Source: Hyaloscypha bicolor E
Taxonomy: Eukaryota > Ascomycota > Leotiomycetes > Helotiales > Hyaloscyphaceae
Length of the DNA stretch: 64,000 nucleotides
Reading direction: 5' to 3'
NCBI RefSeq assembly: GCF_002865645.1
Contig: NW_020194624.1
Location: 248,001 to 312,000 of the forward strand
The translations under genes were made by a program, and so were the position numbers. Position 1 is the first letter of the stretch. The number at the start of each line of letters is the position of its first letter. This document shows, in pieces, positions 10,718-22,823 of the stretch. Below the pieces are notes generated by a model, which did not search any database, was not told the origin of the DNA, and saw only the letters and a list, made by a program, of their open reading frames with translations.

Positions 10718-11232
10718 CGCTGCCGCCATTGCGTATTAGCTCAAGGAGTTTATTTAGAGAATAAAGGGCCTCTCGAGTCTCAGTTCTCTATGAAGGTGGG
10801 CAAGCTAGTAGAGAGTATTGTTTTCTATAGGCCTAGCCGCCTAGACTTGCCAGCTTTTATATGAGCGAAGACAGATCGGATACAGACATTATCTAAACTT
10901 GCGTCACTCTAAGATCAATTTTCACGGTTATATCACAGAGACATAATGAGAATGCGCTAAAGGGTGGAAATAATGCAATTTCAGATTCTCTAGAAATGAT
11001 AGCACAGATCTCGTTAGAAACAGTGTTTAGCATACAAATTTTTCGTGTAGAGCAAAGACAACGCTAATGGTCTCAGCCGTCTTGAACTCGCTTAGTGGGG
11101 ATTCTAGTCTAATTGTTGGAAAATTGACACTCGAGCAGAAGCTTGTAGGCAGGGTACGAAGCAGCGACGAAATTGAAAGTGATGACAAGAGACGCAACGA
11201 CGGCGCAATAGGTGATCGCAACGTTCTGCTTA
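10718..11232. other. Intergenic stretch between convergent genes
   Basis: This is the 3' flank shared by the F-box-like gene and the secreted-protein gene, which are transcribed toward each other. I see no gene or repeat in it. Confidence 0.5.
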
Positions 11233-12321
11233 TTAACGATCCATTCTAACGATCATAGCGCCAAACACAGATGACGACGGAAGCTGTGGCCATATAATAA
11301 TTTCGGTGATTTTCAACCCGTTCAGAGCCACGGAATGGTCGGCGGCCATAAAAGATACAGGCCTAGGGTTGCCGAGACCGTTCATTGCTGTCCAGTAATC
11401 ACCAACCAGGTCATCGAAGTTCTTATCGGCCGACGTGAAAGAGTATGGCTGTTTTAATCCTGAGTTGGCCCCAAATTTAGCCTGGACTGATCTTGTCATC
11501 ATTTGCAGAGATCCTTTGTTCGCGATTGGCGTTCGGATGACGTTTTCCAGGTTTGAGGGCTTGTTGCCCTTCGACAACAGCGACTGGTACATAATCTCGG
11601 AGTTTGGAAGCTTGTTAGTACCGGTGTTCGTGTCGAATTTTCTTATACTGGACGTTGCTATGATGTTTTTCTGGTCATTACCGACAAACCCGACGAAGGT
11701 AGGCTTTGTACGATCATTCTGGCCTTCCGAACGGGCATCCACATAAGTCCAGCCAACTGTTGGATCCAGCCGGATTTCAGGGTGGCTCATGATAGTTTCT
11801 ATGTCTTGCAAGAAGTCTGGCTGCGCGAGTGGGTCAAAGTCCACGATGTAAGAATTTTGTAATGCGCTGTACGTCTTGTCTACCCTTGGTTTTGCGTTGA
11901 TAGCGTCCTTGTTCTTCTGTAGGGCAATTGCCCCTCTTGTCTTGTATTCCTCGTCAGTCAGTACGAGGTTCATTCCCGTATCCTCATCAGCCTGAGCTGA
12001 TTGAATAACCTCTGTCACGTGTTCGCTTGCCGCCGATGAGTGAGAATGTCCGCTGTCTTGTGAATTTGGTGAACCAGGACCGTTTCCAGAGTTGGGATTT
12101 CCATCGTGTGGATTTGCACCGGCTGGCTTTCCAGAGTTGGGATTTCCACTGTTCGGGTCTCCCCCTTTTCCGCCACCGTTAGGGTTACCACCTTTGGGGA
12201 TAACGGGGTCGACACGTCTGCTTAGGGCTGCGTGGTTGTAATAATGTCCCTGGTTCAGTACCGCTACGGACAATGTGACATGGAAGAGCGCTGTAGCACC
12301 GAGAACTTTAGAGAAGCGCAT
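11233..12321 (-). CDS. Secreted protein of unknown function with Gly/Asn/Pro-rich segment
   Basis: Single-exon gene of 362 codons starting at the ATG at 12321. Residues 1-20 are a signal peptide (MRFSKVLGATALFHVTLSVA). Residues about 44-90 form a low-complexity stretch rich in Gly, Asn, Pro and Ser, built on repeats of the GNPNSG type. The remaining 270 residues look globular, with no cysteine and no motif I recognise; I assign no function. Possible dibasic processing follows NHAALSRR at about residue 36. It could be a small cell-wall or apoplastic protein; effector status cannot be judged from sequence. It lies 3.3 kb from the edge of the RIP-mutated block, next to another secreted-type gene. 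Confidence 0.8.
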   Translation of the reverse strand: MRFSKVLGATALFHVTLSVAVLNQGHYYNHAALSRRVDPVIPKGGNPNGGGKGGDPNSGNPNSGKPAGANPHDGNPNSGNGPGSPNSQDSGHSHSSAASEHVTEVIQSAQADEDTGMNLVLTDEEYKTRGAIALQKNKDAINAKPRVDKTYSALQNSYIVDFDPLAQPDFLQDIETIMSHPEIRLDPTVGWTYVDARSEGQNDRTKPTFVGFVGNDQKNIIATSSIRKFDTNTGTNKLPNSEIMYQSLLSKGNKPSNLENVIRTPIANKGSLQMMTRSVQAKFGANSGLKQPYSFTSADKNFDDLVGDYWTAMNGLGNPRPVSFMAADHSVALNGLKITEIIIWPQLPSSSVFGAMIVRMDR

Positions 12322-12960
12322 CTTGGATGTGTTGTTGTAATGTCGTCAATTGATAGGGACGAGGAGATGTTTGGTTGACGCTAGGGCACATGCGAGGTGA
12401 TTGAAGAATTCGAAGTTTTGATACGCGTTGAAAACGAATACAAAGAGCAAGTAGCTGCTGTGTCTTGTAAGAGGATGTGAGGATAATGACCTTGAGTCCC
12501 ACGCTCAGAGGCATCCTTCTTATAGATTGTCGAGGTCGCCTGCCAAGCCGTATCCTCATAGCCTTCCTCCAAGTTCGTCAATCACGAAGTATCTCGAGGA
12601 TTCAACCCAGGATTTGATCCAGGATTTGATCCAGTCCCTAGAAGCACAGTAAGTAGATCCTCCTTTTCCTTACAGTTATGGTCAATGGTCCTAATTTTAG
12701 ATCTGAAACATCTATTCCAAGAGTGTATCCGCGTTTAAGATCCATTATTTACCAGGTTCGAAAATTACACAACTTTTCATCATCGCCAATCTGCCGCCTT
12801 CGCTTGAAGGGCTTATTACAACGTGTCCAGACTAGGTCTGATGCCGTCTGCTAGATAGGCCACTTGTCACCGCATTTTGATACATGTTGAAAGGTTCCTC
12901 AGGGAAGGCAACTGAGCCTGTTTGCTAAAGGATGAGGAGGGCCAACGAGTCATTGCGCCA
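12322..12960. other. Upstream region of the secreted-protein gene
   Basis: Presumed promoter of the minus-strand gene. A 12-bp unit of the CCAGGATTTGAT type is tandemly repeated about three times at 12608-12642. No coding sequence seen. Confidence 0.45.
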
Positions 12961-13330
12961 CCCAACCCGAGGTCGGCTCATCTACCAGGATCGACAGGTA
13001 CAATAACACTAGGGGTGCAGTCATTCGTGGCGGCTTTTCGCCAAATTTTGTTAGGCGAAACGTCAGAATAATTCGTGTTCTGGCTTCAGTCTGGAATTGC
13101 TACTCTCAAAAAAATCGGGAAATTAAGTCCCAGATAATTTCTTATAATTTGGTTTCTATTATTATTTGTGCTGTAGGCTTAGCTAAAGAGGAAATGATTC
13201 GGGCTTAAAAATCACTCGATTAATAGGTGACTTTTTGGTGAGGTTTCAGCAACCGCGACGAATAACTGCACCCCACGGTGTAACCCATTGTACCCGTCGA
13301 TCCTAGTAGCTGAGCCGACCTCGTATTGGG
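12961..13330. mobile_element. Fold-back element with long imperfect inverted arms
   Basis: The arms at 12961-13032 and 13253-13330 are imperfect inverted copies. The outer part shares CGAGGTCGGCTCA and GGATCGAC, the inner part GGGGTGCAGT and ATTCGT. The interior (220 bp) is non-coding. The inner pair GGGGTGCAG/CTGCACCCC (13012-13274) could itself be the ends of a 263-bp MITE nested in a larger inverted repeat. No clear target duplication was found. Confidence 0.65.
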
Positions 13331-13898
13331 CGGCTCGGCCCGCGGGGAGGCCTACAAGCTAGAGTGAAACATAAGTAAGCGTTGGAAAGGCGCGCGGGGA
13401 GGCTTGCAAGCTGGAGTGCAGCCACCGAGCGGCGAGTGTCGTACACTTTTAATTGCCAACAACAGACCACACATCGCCTTGAAGGATTTGACAATTTCTC
13501 TATATGTCTTGGCGGGAAATTTTGTGAAGTCCTTTCATCTTAAAAGTATCAAATGACAGCTTACATCCATGGTTCGTTAGAATGCGCAGCAGCTAATCTG
13601 TACTTCGCCGCACTTTAAGGAAGTAGTATATTTAATTATAGACCATCTAGATTTAGATACGCTTATAGCTTCGACGGCGATGTTCAGTTCCTCTATGAAG
13701 GGGGTTGAAGCTCCCTATTTAACTTCTGCTACTCTTCATCTTATAACTACATCTCGTCTGTTATCTTCACTCTTCCTACTCGGGGATCTCTACAATACTA
13801 CATCCACTACACGACTTTATCAGCTACACCTCATTACGCTTGAGCCTCTCCATACTTGCTCTTTAAATCGAGCCTATCTCCGAATCCGCTTCATCAAA
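13331..13898. other. Upstream region of the second secreted-type gene
   Basis: Contains a partial direct duplication built on CGCGGGGAGGC near 13340-13366 and 13391-13417. The reading frame of the next gene is open upstream to about 13680, but the better start is at 13899, so this part is taken as promoter and 5' leader. Confidence 0.45.
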
Positions 13899-15107
13899 AT
13901 GGCGGCCATCATAGAAGCAATCGGCTTAGGAGCTTTAGGTATCTCGATGATACCTCTAGCCCAGAACTTCTTTCCAGCGCCATATAAAGCTTCAACAATT
14001 GTCCGGGTGGCTGCAGGTATGAGTATGCCTGGAGATTCAGGTGCTAGCACAGGAGGCAATACGTGCGGCATTGGTCTCTTTGACGGTGACGGCTTGCGAA
14101 TCGGTTTCAAGAGTGGCACTCGCGCTGGGAAGATTAGTGACGGCAGATACGTGGACATCAAGGTCGATCCACTTGATAATAACAACAACCGACCTCCGGA
14201 ATATTTGTCGATAGTGGGTGGCGGAAGTGACTCCTTGTGTGTTGCGTACCTTGCTGTCACTCCACCAAGCTCTGAATACTGGGCATTTTATGGTGACATT
14301 CCAAAGAAGTGTGGTGCTTGGTGGTACCACTCCAATCTTGAAGTCCAGGTGCAGCAAGGATCTTACTACCCAGCCTGCTTCTGGCTCACATCTCCGGATC
14401 TCAGAACAGGCAAGAAACCGCATCCTTTCCCTCAGGGATATGGCATCCACATCACCGACTTTACGCCATCACAAGACCGAGCAACACAGTATAACACGTC
14501 TCTCGACACTATGTGCAAGAGCGATCCACGTTACAAGGCCTACGACTCTGTCACTGAGATGAATTGCTTGCCGGTCTTTAATCCGCCACTCATTTACGGC
14601 TCAAACTCTGTTGATCCAGACTTCAACGCACTTAAGACTACTGGGAGCTTTATGTGTGATCCTCACGCCGATGGAAAAGTAATGCCAAATATTGAACAGG
14701 TGCGCCAGCTAGAGCAATGGACGGGGGGGAAGATCAGTGTGCCAACTTACGGCGTGAAGCGATCCGAGGCACCAAAGAAAAGACATGTCAAGACGAGGCA
14801 AAACAATCTCCAAACTCAGGCTTGCGCAGATAATCACGTCGTCATCAGCAGCCTTGATCAGCATACAGCCACTGAACTCTGCCAGAGCGCTGCTTCGATT
14901 GGGCCTGACTTCGTGTCGACTAAAGAAAACTTGTATTGCGATATGTGTAAGCATGAGCTGTGGCCAGTCTGCTCGACGACTATCACCGCTGCGTGTTTCG
15001 ATCTAAGTAGCAACACAGTCCGTGCTGGCACGGGAGTACAGGGGAGAGACGAGTCCAGCGGTAGAGAGGTCCCATCGAAGTCATTCAATAAAGTGACGAA
15101 TTGGTAG
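13899..15107 (+). CDS. Secreted-type fungal protein of unknown function, Cys-rich C-terminus
   Basis: I chose the ATG at 13899 (402 codons): its context TCAAAATGGCG is good, and the N-terminus MAAIIEAIGLGALGISMIPLA is hydrophobic like a signal sequence. An ATG in frame at 13680 would add 73 residues that look like translated leader. The body carries features I know from an uncharacterised ascomycete family: GGNTCGIGLFD, FYGDIPKKCGAWWYHS, YPACFWLTSPD, GYGIHITDF and YNTSLDTMCKSDPRY. Residues about 285-303 hold several Kex2-like dibasic sites (VKR, KKR), after which a cysteine-rich tail follows, including CDMC and PVCS. No enzymatic motif is visible and I give no function. The stop codon lies inside a 65-bp tandem duplication. 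This is the last gene before the RIP block. Confidence 0.8.
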   Translation: MAAIIEAIGLGALGISMIPLAQNFFPAPYKASTIVRVAAGMSMPGDSGASTGGNTCGIGLFDGDGLRIGFKSGTRAGKISDGRYVDIKVDPLDNNNNRPPEYLSIVGGGSDSLCVAYLAVTPPSSEYWAFYGDIPKKCGAWWYHSNLEVQVQQGSYYPACFWLTSPDLRTGKKPHPFPQGYGIHITDFTPSQDRATQYNTSLDTMCKSDPRYKAYDSVTEMNCLPVFNPPLIYGSNSVDPDFNALKTTGSFMCDPHADGKVMPNIEQVRQLEQWTGGKISVPTYGVKRSEAPKKRHVKTRQNNLQTQACADNHVVISSLDQHTATELCQSAASIGPDFVSTKENLYCDMCKHELWPVCSTTITAACFDLSSNTVRAGTGVQGRDESSGREVPSKSFNKVTNW

Positions 15108-15213
15108 TGAAGCTTTTTGATCGTCTTTGCGCGGTTCTATCTACGTCATACGATAAAGTGAAGAATTGGTAGTGATGCCTTTTGTTTTAGTTTTGCGCGG
15201 CTCGAGTTTTATT
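15084..15213 (+). repeat. 65-bp tandem duplication spanning a stop codon
   Basis: Two diverged copies offset by 65 bp. The first includes the last codons and stop of the upstream gene (AATAAAGTGACGAATTGGTAG); the second repeats ATAAAGTGAAGAATTGGTAG and GCGCGG downstream. Since 65 is not a multiple of 3, the second copy cannot extend the protein in frame. Confidence 0.75.
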
Positions 15214-15589
15214 GCGATATTTGTGACTGGTGTAAGTGTACAATTACGTTTATAGCAATCTCACATATTAAGAGGGAAAGGGCCCTTTAGTAAAACCTCT
15301 AGCATTGGCCAGATTGCATTTATAGCTTAACACTAATAATCTTACATTGAAAAAATCCGATTTTCTGCACAGCGCGGCATTTGAATAAATTCAGCTGTAC
15401 TAAACGGCTAACCTGGCAAGTATATATATACGAAGTAGACAAGATCTCACGGCTTCTAAAGAGTTATATAAAAGTAATTAAGGCGCCGTACTACTAAAAG
15501 CATTCACGTATTATTTCAAGTATTATTTACGAGCTTTGCTATAGCCTCGCTTATAGTATGGCAAGAAGTCCAGACATGAAATAGAAATA

Positions 15590-17889
15590 AATTTTGAATA
15601 TATATTAATATTAATTAATTTTATATATATAAAAGAAAAAGATAAGAAGATATTATTTTTTTCTTTCAAGAAAGTATAATTCTAATAAAATACTAATAGC
15701 CCTTAATATAGCCGAGAAACTAAATTTATAATAATAATTTCTATTATATTATTAATTATTCTGTATAATATATTATTACTTTAATTCCCTAATATTTAAA
15801 TTATATTTCAAATAAAGAAGAAAAGAAGTAAAGAAAAAACTCACATCTCTAGTATTAAAATCTTTAAAATCTTATTTAAAGACCCTTTTTATATATTTCC
15901 GAATTTAATAAAATAATTCATTTCCTAACTTATTTCTTTCTTTTCTTTCTTCTTTTTATTCTTTTTATTATAGTAAGAATTACTAATTTGAGGCTAGTAT
16001 AATTACTCTATTTAGTCAAGATCTATATATTTATATTCTAAAGCTTTATATTTTATTTAAGCTCTTTTTTAGCTAGTTTAATTAATTCTTTTACTATTTA
16101 ATATAACTTCTTATTTTATAATCTTTATATATATTAGTTATAAGCCCGGCCTTATACTAATAAGCTTCCTAATTAGTATACCGCAAAGAGTATTTAAAAG
16201 TTTATTTAATTAATATCTTTAAAAATTATACTTTTATTTATATTTCTATTATTATACTCTATTATTTTATTAGTAAATTTAGTATTATATAACTATAATA
16301 ATACATGTGGCTAGACTAGTATTAGAATACTAAAGCTCTTATATTTAAGAGCTTCTTTCCTTAGTTTAGAACTCTCGAATTAAGAGCTATTTTACTTTAC
16401 TTTTCAAGTCCAGAAATTCGGTTTCATGAATCTATTATTAACTAATTAATAAAAACTATTTCTATAAGCTTAATTACAATTATATTAGAAGCTATAATTA
16501 AGATTATTATCCTAAAGAATTATAATTCATGGGCGAACTAGTTTAATACTTTTTATAAAATAGCTAGTAATAAGAGTATTTGGAATAAAATTAATTAATT
16601 TAATAATAAAGTAATTAAAACGAATATAGTAATACTTTTCAGGCCTTTTTCTATAATTAATAAGCTTATATTAAAGAAAATAGAGAATTATTATTTTAGA
16701 TATTAGATTAAAATAAAGAATTAAAATAAAAATACTTAATTTATAGCTAAGAAAGAATTAAACCCAGAATTTTTATATTATTAATTCGATTTAAAAGTAA
16801 TAAATTTTTTTTTACTAAAATACTAATTAATATAAATTATATTAATTGAAACTATTATATATCTTATAGTAATTATTTCTTTAGTTTCTAGTTTTTAGTA
16901 CCTTTAATATTATAGAAATTATAAAATATATAACTATTTTTATATAAGCTTATATAGAAATTTTAGTATTTTATAAGAATAAAAAATTATATTTTATATA
17001 ATATATAAGGCTCTATATAATTAAATTATAAACTCTTTATATTTTATATTTTCTTTAATAATAATTTTAAAATTTAAGCTTTTATTAGATATATTAAGTT
17101 TATAGAAGCTTAAGAAGCCTTATAAGCTCTTATAAATCTAAATTTAATTTATTATTTATTTAAATATATATAACTTTTATAAAATATTTTAGTATTTTAT
17201 ATAATTAGAAATTAAAAAAGTAAGAAATATTTATATATTTTAAAACTCGATTATTAATTAATTACAAATCACATTAAAAATATAATTAATAAATATTTTT
17301 TACTTGGTTCTATTCTATAATTATATTATTTAATATTAATTACTCGAAGTTATAACTAAAAAGTTATTATAAATATAAAATAATAACTATTTTATTACTT
17401 TTGAATTAAATTAACTATAAATTATAATATTCGGAAATATTAGAAATTATTATTACTACTTTTATAAAACTATAAGATTAAGAAACTAAACTAAATAAAT
17501 AAGCTAATATATTATTATATAACTAGATAATAGCTTTATTAAACTATTAATACTTGAATTTTTATAAATTCTATTTTAGAACTTAAAAAAAAAGCTCTAT
17601 TTATAAAATTTTTAAGGCTTTATTAATAAAATATAGTTTTATAAATATAATACAAATTATTATTATTTAAGAAGTATATAGTTTGGTTTTATTATAAATA
17701 AATAAAAAATAAGTTTAAAATACTAGTTTATTAATTAAAAAAAGATATAATAGTAAAATTAATATAATAATAAAAGGCTTAAAACTCAAAGAATTTTATA
17801 TATTAAAAATATTAAGCTAAGAAATAAAATAGAAAAAAATAACTCGATTTTTTAATATTATTTTATTTAAATATTTTATTTTAGCTTTA
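15590..17889. repeat. Unassigned RIP-mutated repeat debris
   Basis: No open frame, LTR pair or terminal inverted repeat could be made out. Base composition is that of the rest of the block. It is interrupted on the right by the insertion of LTR element 1. Confidence 0.6.
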
Positions 17890-18187
17890 TATGAGGTGTT
17901 TATTAGTAGGTAATAAGACAATAGAATAAATTAGTATATTATAAAACTATAGTATTAAATTCAGTATAGAACTAATCTCTATTCCTCCTATAAGGTCCAG
18001 AGAAGCCCCCTCTAAATAGGAGGCCCTAATAGTATATATATAATTAGTAATTTATAAGCCTAATACATATAATATAAATAGTAGTTAGTTGGGATATTAA
18101 AGGGCTACCGAACTCTCTAATTAATACCTGCAATATCCGAGGTTTATTATATATCCTTAAGTTATGTGTGACCCTGTATATATTATA
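17890..18187 (-). repeat. 3' LTR of element 1 (family A)
   Basis: 298 bp, aligned without gaps of note to the copies at 25420 and 49966. The ends TATGAG...TTATA correspond to TGTGAG...TTACA in the least mutated copy, so the original ends were TG...CA. Confidence 0.9.
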
Positions 18188-21100
18188 ACTATACCCTCCT
18201 CCTAGGATCTTGTTCCCTAGATCTATTAATTTATTCTAGTAAATATTTAATTAATTATTTATTTAATTAATATAAACTTCTAGTATCTTGGGAGGTAGTT
18301 TTACTAATATAATCTGAATAATAGATATAAAAATTATCTAATTAGATTAGGGCTAAGTAAGCAAGAAGGAAGGGTAATTATACCCCAGGTATAGGGGCTA
18401 GCCGGTAATTATAATTTCGTTTGGGATCTGAGTATTCTAATTAGCTCGATTCAAAGTACTAAGGTACTATCTTATAAAACTAATATTACCTATTAGATCT
18501 CGTATTAGAATAATCTAAATAGCTATATAGAAAGTATTTAATAAATATTCGTATAAGAAACCTATATGAATATTTCTAAGGTCCTAGAGATTATTTGCAG
18601 GCTTCTAGAAGCATATATTAATTAGTTATACTAGTTTCCGATTAGAACTAGTATAAAAACTAGTAGTTAATTCAGGTAGTTCTTTACCTTTATAAAAGAA
18701 CCTCTTTATATTACTATATACTTTCTTCCTTTCTAATAATTATATATATAACTTTTTCTATTATTATTTTCTAGTCTCTTTTTCTATTCTTTTCTAAGTC
18801 TTCTTTAATTATTTTTAATTAATTCTATAATATTTTCTTCTGGCTTTATTATTTATTCCTATAATAATAAATATAAAGATAATCTTATAGCCTTCTTTCC
18901 TATTACTAGTAAATACTTGAAATATTTTAAGTATTTACTTATTAATCTCTTTATCTTATATATTATAATACCTGGTAAGAAGAATTATAACCGTTATAAT
19001 AAGGGTTCTAAGTCTTATATATTAGTAAGTTCTTTAGCTTTAATATCTATTAAAGCTAATATGATTTCAGATTCCTTACTACTTATTAGAGGCTTACTAG
19101 TTCTGGAAAGATATTATTATAATCTTTAAGAAATTTCTTAAAGTATATCCTAAATAGTATTATACTAATAAGAATAATACTATTAATTGGGTTTTTAAAA
19201 ACTAGAAGGATACTAATAAGCTTCGGAATTCTTTTTCCCGTTTTAATAAGATAGATAATAATACTACTTGGATTAGTATCCTAAAGGTAAGTTTTTTCTA
19301 ATATATTTAGGTACTTACTAATTCCTTAAAGAAATATTATAATATCTACTTTTAAGGTATTAATCTTATTACTAAGCTTACTACCGAGATTACTAAATAG
19401 TTTACTACTAGTACTTTAAATACTAATAATATAATACTTATAGCTATTCGGGACCTGACTTTAGAAGTTCGGGCCTTTTATAAGATATATATAGCTATTA
19501 TAAGTTCCTTATTTATTTCTCTTAATATCCTTAATACTAATATTATTATAGTATAACTATATCCTATTAAGAGATAAGCGGATTCCGGAGAATATTAGCT
19601 AATTCTTTACTAAGTCCTAAATAGGGCCAGTATTTAGTATTCTTGCTTTAGGAAATTAGGAATTTATAGGAATTAGAGTTTATTTATTTAAGATACCTAT
19701 AGCTAGTTTACCTATAATAAATCTTTCTTAATCCTAAACCTTTTTCTAATAATTTAAATATAATTCTTATAAGCTTTAATAAAACCCTAAAAAACCTTTA
19801 TAGGTAAAAAACCTAAAGAAAGAGTATCTCTATTATTATTCCGGGCCTTTTCTTGGCTATCTAGGTCCTCTCTTTCTTTTAAGTAGCCTTTTTCTTAGTA
19901 GTCTAGAATTCTTTTTAATCTTAAGAAATTATTAAAAAATAGTTTCGGATTCTAAACTATGGTTTTAGTTATATAATTTTAGAAGTTTCTTAGAATTTTC
20001 AAGATTAGGGAAAGTAAGTAACTAGGTATTATAATCTTTAGGCCAGGCTTTCTATTTAATTAAATATTATTACTTCTTATTTCTATTATTTTATTAGTAA
20101 TTAATAATAGCTTTTATTTCTTATTCTTATTCTTTATTATTATCTACTAATTCCGGAAGTTCTCCGGAGAAATATAGGTATAGCTTCTAATTCTTTTTTA
20201 TTATATATTTTTTAAGAAGAGAAATATAGAAAATTAGATATAAATAATTATATATACTTAGTAGTTCTAACTTATATACCAAATTACTAATATATTTAAG
20301 AATCCTAAATAAACCTATAAATTTTGGCTTAAGCTTTCCTATCTTAAGTTTAATATTTCTTATTAATAATATTACCTAGGCTTCTTTAAAGTAGTATTTA
20401 GCTAACCGGTACCTATTATAGTAGGTTTTCCGGTTATTTTATATATAATACTATAAATTCTCAAGCTTTCTCTACTCTATTTTAAGGGTTTCTAGCCTCC
20501 TATATATAGCTAGTACTTCTCCTATAATCCTGTTTTCAGGATTCTATAGAAATTAAGGATAATATCCGTAATATATATAGAAAGATATATTCTATAAAAC
20601 CTAATATTTTAAGTTATTATATATAAATTCCGCAAAAAACAACTTCTTAAACTAGTTATTCTTTTGGATATTATAATAATATCTTAGATAGTATTCTAGG
20701 ATCTAGTTCTGCCTTTCTATCTAACTATTTATCTAAGAATAGTAAGCTATACTTAAATATTATTTATATATTAAATAGAAGCAGAAAGCAGACTAGAACT
20801 AGCTAGTAAATACTATTTCTTAGTCAGAAATAATTCTATTAGGGGAGCTAAAAATCAAGAAAATATATTCCTATATAATCTTAGCAAGCTCTAGAGAGTT
20901 AATAGTCTTATAACATATAATATACCTTACTATTTTAGAGTACTAGTTAATAACTATAAGGATTATATTAAAATTAGGATCTCTTACCGGATTCTTATAT
21001 AATAATAGACCTATAATAAAATCTATAGAGATCTTATTCCAGGATCTCTCAGGCTATAGTAAACTATTAAGTAAACTATATAGTAAATGCCTCTTTGCCT

Positions 21101-22481
21101 TAACTCTCTAGTAAATATTATATTCTTAATAATAATTATAAATATTTCCTTCTATATTCTCCTAATACTAGGACTTTCTAAGAAGCTCGAGAGTCTTCTT
21201 TACTTTATAGTATCTAGCTATTAGGTTATTATAATAAAGCTTTATAATTTCTTAATATAAAGCGGGATTATTAGATATAATAATTCTTAAATAGTACCTA
21301 AATAGGCCCGAATTATTTTTCTAGATTTCTTTTCCCTTAGTATCTTTCTTATTAAGCCTCTGTTTTATAATATTCTAATATCGAGAATTATTTCTCTAAG
21401 CTATCTGAATAATATCTAGAAGAAATTCAGATAGAGGAGCTAGTACTATAGCTCTTTTAGTAGCCATATATATTTATATACAGGAAATTAGGTATTTATA
21501 ACTATTTAATTCAAAAACTCGGGAAACTAAAAAGTCTTTAGTTTTATTAAGTAATATAGTTATAGATATTCTTATTACCTTAGCTATAGTAATAGAGCCT
21601 TTAAGGCATCTTCCTATATCTTATTTCTTAACTAATTTTATAGTTAAGGGATCTATAAGATAATTTATTTATTTATCTTATAATAAATATTTCTCCTTAG
21701 CTATTATGGATATAGTAAGTATTAAATAATACCTATTTTAAAGAGGGGACTTTTTAGATATCTATAAGGATCTCTAAATCGCAATTATAAAAGCTTTCTT
21801 TAACTTATTCTAAAAGGTTAGAAGCCAAGTTATATTAATAGGACCTTTTTTATAATTAGGTCTTTTACTAGGTCCGTTTACTAGATTTGAGGTGCCTCTA
21901 TAATAAATAATATTAAAATCATATATTATAAGATATATTACCTAATATACTTAATGGCTTTCTAGATACTTTATTTCTATAAAGTATTAGAGGTTATTAT
22001 AGTCTATAATAACCTCGATTATAAACCTGGACTTTTTAAGGTAATAGTACTAATATTTAAAGGCTTTAATAATTATAAGTAGTTCTCTATTATAGGTACT
22101 ATAGTTATATTTAGCTCCGGAGAGTTTCCGGGACCAGAATATTACTAAATACTAGTATTTTTTTGGGCTATTACTAGGATTAACTTATTATAAAATAGTA
22201 CTAGTAATTGCAAATTTCAATATATTAGTTTTAATATGAATTTTCTTAGAAGAGTCAAAATAAACTAAGATAGGTATTATAGTAAAAGCTTTTTTTAAAG
22301 TCTTAAAGCTTTTAGCCGCTTTATTTATTTATATAAAGGAACCGGATTTCCGGCCCTTTTCTATTTCTTTTAAGAGATCTATTAAGCCTATAGTTACCTG
22401 AGAGTAATAGTAGATAAACCTATAGTAGAAATTAGTAAATTTAAGAAATACTTGAATATTATAGAATAATTCTGGTTCTAG

Positions 22482-22823
22482 CTATTTAATAATATTACAG
22501 GCCTGTTTAGGATCTATATAAATATCTTCTATTCTAATAAGGAAGCCCAAAAATTCGATTTCCTTAATATTAAACTCGTATTTACTAAGTTTATAAAATA
22601 GGTTATTTTTATATAGCCTAGTAAGTATCTGGCGAATATAATTATAGTATTTATTCTTATTTCGGAAGTAAATAAGAATATTATCTAAATAAATAACTAT
22701 AAAATAATCCAGAAGTCTTATAAATATAGTATTAATATATATTTGAAATATAGCTAGTATATTAGCTAGCCCAAAAGGTATTATAAGATATTTAAAATAG
22801 CTATAGCAGATTCTAAAAGCCAT
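22482..22823 (-). pseudogene. Reverse transcriptase fragment of element 1
   Basis: 113 open codons match the palm region of a Ty3/gypsy reverse transcriptase: MPFGL-like IIPFGLAN, then IVIYLDNILIY, then YEFNIKEIEFLGFLI. The catalytic YxDD box reads YLDN; the second aspartate has become asparagine (GAT to AAT), a G to A change of RIP type that would destroy activity. It is the longest open frame in the whole AT-rich block. Confidence 0.85.

Noticed and set aside
13680..13898. N-terminal extension of 73 residues for the secreted-type gene
   Set aside because: The extension has leader-like composition, and the ATG at 13899 has better context followed by a signal-like hydrophobic stretch.
18917..19129. 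70-codon plus-strand frame within element 1
   Set aside because: It lies antisense to the integrase side of the retrotransposon and has biased AT-driven composition.
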